64,000 nt of DNA from Deuterostichococcus epilithicus (lineage: Eukaryota; Chlorophyta; Trebouxiophyceae; Prasiolales; Stichococcaceae), in the NCBI GenBank assembly GCA_033439295.1, contig JAVTLE010000008.1:2418001-2482000 (forward strand). Reading direction: 5' to 3'. Every line of letters starts with the position of its first letter. The first letter of the stretch is position 1. The position numbers were made by a program, and so were the translations under genes. The notes beneath the pieces are model-generated. The model worked only from the letters and a program-made list of their open reading frames with translations. It was not told the origin of the DNA and ran no database searches. This document shows positions 57,652 to 64,000 of the stretch, one piece after another.

Positions 57652-59992
57652 TGCCGGAAGTCGATCTGTCGCTCGATGAAGCGTCGGCAGCATTGCATCT
57701 TTCCGCAGCCGCCTCTGACGTTGGGTTCTTCTACGGTGCGCTGCGACAACAAATACACATGCCTTCCTACCTCAGAGACTTTTAACCAGGGAGGAAGAGG
57801 GGCATAGGTTGCACATGTTTGTGCAGGATGTCAGGGAACATGTGAAGCCGCGACCATCAGCATGTGCTGTTTGATTGCTATTCGTAATGCATGCGCACCT
57901 GCCAGTACTACAGCGCGCCTACTGCCGACATGACTGAGCGCCACTGAGCCAGCAGCGGCCTTGATCAATACAGAATGCAGTGTCGTTTCCCATTGTTTTG
58001 CAGTGACAAACCACGGCGTGCCGGAAGAGCTACTGCAGCGACAATTCCGGGAAAGCGCTTCATTTTTCACGCAGCCACTCGAGGAGAAACTCAAGCTGCA
58101 GGTGAGAGCAATGCAACAACAGGATGACAACTGCACTTGCATTTCGCCAACGATACCTTTTGTGATGCGCCGCCGCGTGCATGAGTGCCTGATGCAATGG
58201 GCACGACGACAACAAAGTACTGCAGAGGCGAGCGCCAGGGAGCACACGCTGAGCGCCGATGCCGGTGCCACAGCCAGGTTCCGATGTCTGCAGGCAGACT
58301 CCAGCAACAGGGGCTATCACCCACCGGGCTCCGGCACTGCAAAAAACCCTTTCCAACAAGCTGACCGCAAGGAGGCGTTCAATGCCTACCTGGGCTTCGA
58401 GACCGACGATGTGGATAAACCCTTTCACGGCCGCAACCGCTGGCCGGCCGCAAATGCGCTGCCGGACTTCCGGCCAGCGATCGAGGCGTACTACGCCGCC
58501 ATGGACTCCGTCGCCCACAGGTGGGCTGTCCAAAGCCCAAGGAACCCTCGATGCTCAACCAACCATCAATGCTTGGACTTCAACCCCTAGAAGCCCTCGA
58601 TGAGAACATGAGTGGGGACCAAGCCTTTTTGTCACGATAACAGTTTCTCAGTGTGCGCCCGTTCAGCTCCGGAGCCCCCCCTGCACTGCCAGGGTGCAAG
58701 TTTGCATGTTGTGCTGTGGTTGGCCTCAGCAATTTCAGCGTGCTGGGGATGGCGCCTGGCGCGTCCTCAACAACCTCTGTGTCGGCGCATCAGCTGACAA
58801 GCATCACCCGCCACGGGCTTGTGTTCAGCGCTGGTCAGAGTGCTTGCAGCCTGCCGCCGCCGCAGCTGGGAGGCGAGACCAGCTCAATGTGAAGCGATAA
58901 ACCCTGCCAACAAGTCGTCGAATTTGTCATCCCGCAGGCTGCTGCGCCTCATAGCGCTGAGCCTGCAGCTGCCGCCGACGTTCTTCGACGACAAGTTCTG
59001 GGCGGCGACCTCGAACGTGCGGGTCATCCGCTACCTGCCGGGCGAGCACAGCGCAAAGGACGGCATCTTTGGCGTCGGTGCGTTTCGGCGCCCGCTGCAT
59101 GAGGGCGGGCAGCAACTTGGGGCACGAAACGTTTTTGCCCGCCTGGTAAATTTGAATGGGACCCACACACACATCACACACGAGTGGGTGGGGCACATCG
59201 TCAGAGGGAGGACAGACGCACACCATGTCTGGCAAGGCACAAGCGGCGCAGCGCAGCATGCGGCATTGTGGACTGCAACTCGATGCCGTGCGCACTGAAA
59301 ACTGCAGGCGCGCACACGGACTGGGGCTTCCTGACGGTGCTGGCCACCGACACGACGCCGGGGCTGCAGATCCGGCACTGCGGCGCATGGCGCGACGTGC
59401 CGCCGCGCCAGGGCGCCTTTGTCGTCAATGTCGGCGACATGTTGCACCACTACACCGGCGGCCGCTTCAAGTGCGCTTGTTTTGTTTCCGCGCCTCCTAG
59501 CCGTCGCTGGGTGGCAGGGCATCCTGAAGATCCTGAGGATGCAAATCATAGCAGGGGCTGCCTGACGCTGGCTGACCCTGCGGTCAGTGGCATGTGAAGG
59601 CCCGACTTTGTCCGCTGATTCTGTGGAGGCTGCACAGGTAGTGACACCCTCCACTGAGCGGAGAGGCCGGCTTTCATCAAGCAAGCACCTGGCATGCCCC
59701 TCCCAGCGCCATCTTGGATCGACAACGATTCTAACTCTTACCAGTTGAGCCGACCCCAGCATTGTTGTCCCGCAGGTCGACTTTGCACCGCGTTGAGAAG
59801 CGCACGGCTGCCGAGCGCTACTCATCCCCCTTCTTTGCGGCGCCCGCTTGGGGCGCGGCAGTGGAAGTGCTGCCGGGCTGCAGCGGCGGCGGCGCCGCTG
59901 CTGCACGCTTCCCGCCTACGACCGCTGGCGCGTGGCTCATGAAGCGGCGCGCTGCAGAGTACGGTGCCAACAAGGCGCTGTGCGTGGAGTAG
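57652..59992 (+). CDS. Isopenicillin-N-synthase-like 2-oxoglutarate/Fe(II) dioxygenase; first exon uncertain
   Basis: Member of the plant-type 2OG-Fe(II) (DIOX_N plus 2OG-FeII_Oxy) family; substrate unknown. Supported exons: 57652-57738 (VPEVDLSLDEASAALHLSAA, then SDVGFFY), about 58003-58101 (VTNHGVPEELLQRQFRESAS), 58297-58520 (RGYHPPGSGTAKN, KEAFNAYLGFETDDVDKPFH), 58938-59077 (LIALSLQLPPTFFDDKFWAA, VRVIRYLPGE), 59308-59469 (AHTDWGFLTVLATDTTPGLQ, AFVVNVGDML) and 59776-59992 (STLHRVEKRTAAERYSSPFF), with TAG 59990-59992. GFFYV|TNHG is the DIOX_N signature; HTD and the His of LHRV bind iron; RYSSPFF supplies the RxS motif for 2-oxoglutarate. All catalytic residues are present. A Gly/Ala-rich insertion (SGGGAAAARFPP) precedes the C-terminus. 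The start codon lies upstream of 57652. Confidence 0.9.
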
Positions 59993-60784
59993 TGGGGTCC
60001 AACGAACGTCAAGTCGATTCGCGACAACCCTGTGGCGGCGGCGGTACGGCTGGCGGGCTGGCTGAGTAGCACGGCACATATGGCGCGCAGGGCAGCAAGC
60101 CAGTTTGACGAAAGCTATTGTCTCAAGGAGGTCGAAGCGGCAGACAGGTAGAGCCGGCGCTTGTAGGGCAATTGCGTGGCGAGCCGCAGTTTCTGGCAGT
60201 GGCGCAAATTATGGCCACGCATTAGCAGCAGACCAGCTTGTCAGCTGGCACCGTCGAACCGAACCACACTTTCCATGTGGAACCTGCGGCATGCTGTTCA
60301 GGCCTAGGGCATGCTGCACCCTGCAAGTGCAACATCAGGCATTGGAATTTCTCGCCCAAGTGGTTGTTGAACGTTGGGGCAACACTACCAACTACGAACT
60401 CATTGCAGAACCTTTATCAGATGTGTTGCGAAAGCGCACTGCACGGCAAGGTTGGCCACCCAGGCATGCTAGGGTTGATTGCTGTCAGAAGGCACCTTGT
60501 GAGCAAAGCTGCTTACGAAATTGGTACGTCGTTCTCTAACAGTCTAGAATGATACCTAACATTGGACGCCTGTTGACTTCGAATGCTCGAGTTGCACTTC
60601 AATTCTATGGCGCACAGAATCGCAAGAAACACCACACGCGTGAATACATGCTGATCGGGGACAGAAAACAAATGAAACAATACACATTCGTATTCATATA
60701 CTTCTGCTTGCGGTTCAGTCCATCACCTGCCAGTCACACCGAATGGGCATCTGCCCATTCCGTGTGGCAACACAATGACGGGAC
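59993..60784. other. Convergent intergenic region
   Basis: Lies between facing stop codons. It contains a long imperfect inverted repeat near its right end and no recognised coding block. Confidence 0.4.
60735..60766. repeat. 15-bp inverted repeat, one mismatch, 2-base loop
   Basis: CACACCGAATGGGCA, then TC, then TGCCCATTCCGTGTG. It lies 19 bases beyond the stop of the minus-strand membrane-protein gene, in the 3' region shared with the convergent dioxygenase gene. A role in 3'-end formation is possible. Confidence 0.88.
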
Positions 60785-62962
60785 TCAGCATGCGTCATGC
60801 GCCGCGCAGCCATAAACTTGCCGTAAGTCGCCGCTCACCGGCGACCGCGCCGCTGCTGAATTGTCGCCACCGGCCTGCACAGCCAGGCCCGGACCCAGGC
60901 CGCTGCCGCCGCCGCCGGTTATAGCAGCAGCGCCATAAGTGGCCTCTGGCGGAATCGCTGCTGGGGGCGTTGCCGTGGGCGATAAAGTGCTCCGCCCAGA
61001 CAGCTGGCCTGCGCCGCTGCACTGCTCTGCAGTCGCTGTGCTGCTGTCCTGCGCTGCGGCCACTGGAGTGTTGCCGGCGACGGCGGCTGCACCGGCGCTG
61101 TCCTCGGCACGCGTCGCTGCGCAAGCAATTGGCGGCGCATGCGACGCCAGCGGTGTGGCAGGGCTGCTGCATCTGCCAAGCGCCGGGCTATAACGCCGGC
61201 CTGGGTCGGCGACGAAAGCGCCACCGCTGCTGACATGGTCCGACGGCGCCGTCCCAGTGGCCACCTGCGGACACGAGTCCGGGTGTAACTGTCAACCGTG
61301 AGGCAGGGCCAACTGCTGAGGGAACTGATGTGAAGCGATGGGTCCTGAGGCATGCCAAGGCGTGGCAGGGCAGCAGCAGCTGCATGCATGCTCCAGGGCA
61401 GGTGCCTTGGAGTGCAAGCATTGGGTCTGGAGGGTGTCAAGTCCTGTTTGCACATCGGCCGGAATATCCCAGATGCTGAGCCCTTCAGGTGACCGTTAGG
61501 GAGCTGACCTCCACGTTGGCGGAGTCGCCGTACATGAGGCGGCTGCTGGTGCGCGCCAGCCACAGGGCGCGGGCGCTGCGGGCCCTCGCCACAGCCGGGC
61601 CCCTCGCACCCGCCGCCGCCCCGCTGCCGCGCCTGCCCCTCCCGCCTGGTCGCTGGCCTCGACTGCGGCACCCCCGCCCGGCGTGCCGCCGCCGCCACCG
61701 CCGTCGCCAGCAGCATCGAGGCCGCCGGAGGAGGAGCGGGCGCGCTCGCCAGCGGTCAGCATGCGGAATCGGGAGATCTGGATGCCGCCGTCATCCGCCT
61801 CGTCCTCTGCCTCCTGGGCAATGCTCGCACCCTGGGGCTGGCCCCCGCCGCCGTGAGTGTCATTCGTCCCCTCCGACATCTGCCCCCCGCCACCGCTGCC
61901 GACGCCGCTGCTGCCGCAATCCTGCTCCAGGGCGCCGCCGCCGGCGCCTGCCACGGTCTGCAGTGCTGCAGCTGCCGCAGCGCCATCGACCGCCAGGTCG
62001 GGGCTCACATACTCGCCGGCGGGCGTGAGCTCCACACCAAAGCTCATGGCGCCGCCGGGCATGACGATGACATGAACCGGCGCCAGCTGCTTGGCGCCCG
62101 TCGCCGACGAGTCCGCCGATGCCGCCCTCGCAGCCAGTTCACGCTCGCGTACTGCCGGGGCAGGAAAGTTGCGCTGTTTCAGGGAGGTGATGGTCTCGTG
62201 GTTTCTCCGCTGCAAGCCTTGTTTGTGGGCCGCCGCACGGGGCTGCAAGCTTGTTGCTTGCATTTTGGCTGCATACGATGGTAGTTGCGGTGCAGGAGGC
62301 TTGGGAGTACGGATCATGATGTGGAGCCACTATCTGCACTGCCAAGTGAAACGCATTGCGCAGAAGGGAACAAAAGCGCCGCAGCAGGCAATGCACGGGC
62401 ATCTGGCAGAGTGTAAGGACGCGCACTCGCGGCCAGTTCCAGCCGCTGGAAGTTGCTGATGCGCGCCAGCCGGCGCACACACAGGCAGGCGATCAGCAGC
62501 ACGCCGATGCCCGAGCCAATGATGATGCCTGCGAACGGGGGCAATGCACCATCTGCCTGGGACGGTCGCAGGTGCGGGTGCACAGATGCCCGCCCGAAGA
62601 CTACGCCGACGACGCCCGACACGTGCCATGCATCACGAAGTGGCAGCACAGGGCATGGCAATGTGGGACAGGTGATGCGCAATGACCCAAAAGGAGCAGT
62701 GCCCACCTGCCACCACTCCATAGGGCGGCGGCTTATCCCGACCGTGCGCGTTGGCCGTGCCGTTGCTGTCGCGCACAGTGCTGCCGTCCAGCGCGGTGAG
62801 GAGAGGCACCAGCGCCGCGGCGGCGGGCGCGGCGGCCAGTGCGGCAGCCTCCCTGCCAAATGCTGACTGAACGCCGCAGCAGGCAACCAGCAGCTGCGCC
62901 GCCAGCACGGCGCCGCGCACCTGCAAAGCACGGCTCCGATACTCTCGACGCCTATGCGACAT
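60785..62962 (-). CDS. Single-pass membrane protein with low-complexity tail, unknown function
   Basis: ATG 62962 opens MSHRRREYRSRALQVRGAVL, then AAQLLVACCGVQSAFG, a basic then hydrophobic leader that fits a signal peptide. The lumenal part reads ALDGSTVRDSNGTANAHGRD, with NGT as a possible glycosylation site. An exon near 62567-62420 holds the membrane helix: FAGIIIGSGIGVLLIACLCV, followed by RRLARISNFQRLE (positive-inside). The large exon about 62300-61500 reads QRRNHETITSLKQRNFPAPA, HVIVMPGGAMSFGVELTPAG and long Gly/Ala/Asp/Glu stretches. Its end, ARTSSRLMYGDSANVE before a GTCAGC donor, is in another frame from its start, so an intron or frame break lies near 61600-61650. The last exon (about 61260-60785) is Ala/Gly/Pro/Ser-rich and ends CAAHDAC. 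A type I surface protein with a cytoplasmic tail is the likely form; no family is recognised. Confidence 0.55.
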
Positions 62963-64000
62963 GGAGACGCAGAGGCCAGAGCGCTCGAGGCTGGCGGTGA
63001 GCAGAACATCAGCGGGAAGGCGGAGCGGTTCCCACCTGTTGCTGCGGCATAGTGTCCTCAAGATCTGCAGTGATGAGTTTTGCTGATCAGATTCTCAGCA
63101 GCTCCAGCCAGTCGCTAGTTCAACTGCCCCTCGCCACAGCTGTGCTTGGTGCGTTCCCAACTATATGGCACGTGCGCCTGGTAACACCTCTAGGTCCTTT
63201 CGTATGCGAAACCTATTGCAGCGCAGGCTCCTCTGGCGATCGGCGGCAAAGTTCGGTTGGCTGTGCGAAGGCGCAAAACCTCCCACGTGACTCGAAGTTT
63301 ACCATAGCAGGCAGCAGGCAAAGTACACACGGGCCCGAAAACGGCTGACTATGAGGCTTGTGAAATTGCCCCGGTGCAGACGGACGCAGCTGCCAAACCG
63401 GCTTGCATTGCACGGGGTGCCGCGCGATCGCGCTGTGGCTTCCAAGAATCAACGGCGGGGGAGCGTCCGAAACCCTGCTCCTCGCATGTCGCATTCCTCC
63501 TCTCCCCTGTTCGTGCAACTTGAAGCCTGCAGGAGATCGACGTGTGCAGGCTTGTGTGCGTGCGTAATTAGCAGCCTCGTTCATCCCAAGTATGTAACAA
63601 TGATCGAGCAGACGATGCTCGTCCATACATCCACGCACTGACCGGCGGCGTGGCCCCAAACTGATGTGCATTTAAATGCATTCAAAGACATATGTATTAA
63701 GGAGGGGCTCTGAGTGCGGCTTGTGTTGATCGTCTACCAAGTGCTGCATTCCACCTTCTGTCAGCTCTGGCCACTGTCACGCCAGATGCTTCTGGATTAA
63801 CGCGAGGGATGTTGTGCTCCAGTAGGGGCAAACATTCCCCCCCATTTACTCATTTGCAAATTACTCACACCCTGCCTTCCGTGCTTTGGGAAGCGAGCCG
63901 ATGGCCTCACAGCACAGCACGACGCACAGCACGACGCAAATACAAAGTCTCGATCATTCGGCTGAACTGACACTTGCAATCATGTCGTCCCTGTGAAGCC
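62963..64000. other. Window end, no gene recognised
   Basis: The upstream flank of the membrane-protein gene. Frames at 63052-63348 (plus) and 63213-63671 (minus) show no family likeness or splice-consistent continuation. Confidence 0.35.

Noticed and set aside
61489-62317. Plus-strand Arg/Pro-rich ORFs opposite the membrane-protein gene
   Set aside because: The minus frame gives a signal peptide and membrane helix in linked exons; the plus frames are low-complexity reflections of Gly/Ala codons.

Overview
The window is nuclear DNA from a green alga, most likely a chlorophyte of the Trebouxiophyceae. That placement is inferred, not read from a marker gene. The support is a moderately GC-rich genome, coding genes cut into many short exons, introns of about 100-500 bases with GTGAG/GTGCG-type donors and TGCAG acceptors, and proteins of plant type (AUX/LAX carrier, CPFS-type dehydroascorbate reductase, Utp18, Surf6). 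No prokaryotic, viral, organellar, rRNA, tRNA or CRISPR feature was seen. Gene models were built by hand by joining exons on reading phase and family conservation, so outer ends and some first exons are approximate.

Layout by position: AUX/LAX carrier (1-1010, minus, cut by the window edge); TauD-type dioxygenase (1991-5725, plus); Surf6/Rrp14 (6304-10448, plus); peroxiredoxin-like protein without catalytic cysteines (11316-14045, plus); dehydroascorbate reductase (14879-17315, minus) divergent from Utp18 (17906-22215, plus); Ala-rich coiled-coil gene with an in-frame stop (22699-25495, minus) divergent from an ankyrin-RMT2-like methyltransferase (25931-29325, plus); two tandem copies of a small acidic gene (30598-32464, plus); an unresolved membrane-protein candidate (33498-35673, minus); PhyH-like dioxygenase (36407-39190, plus); two secreted proteins (39979-41662 and 44372-45840, plus) around a Pro/Ser-rich ORF (42698-43696, minus); a membrane-protein candidate (46352-47020, minus); a 37-residue metallothionein (49094-49326, plus); a Gln/Pro/Ala-rich coiled-coil protein (50172-54176, minus); a UBC27-type E2 with a UBA domain (54921-56489, minus); an isopenicillin-N-synthase-like dioxygenase (57652-59992, plus); and a single-pass membrane protein (60785-62962, minus).

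Three unrelated 2-oxoglutarate/Fe(II) dioxygenase families, an ascorbate-recycling enzyme and a metallothionein lie in one 64 kb stretch. This may be chance, but all touch redox or metal chemistry. Surf6 and Utp18 are both nucleolar ribosome-biogenesis factors.

The most striking structural signal is repeated local duplication. Beside at least nine true exons, in five genes, lies a decayed partial copy of the exon edge with its splice site, about 26-125 bases away. Other notable points are three GC-AG introns inside well-conserved proteins, a 15-bp perfect hairpin that contains the 5' splice site of an E2 intron, and a thioredoxin-fold protein whose CPxC motif reads DPVS.
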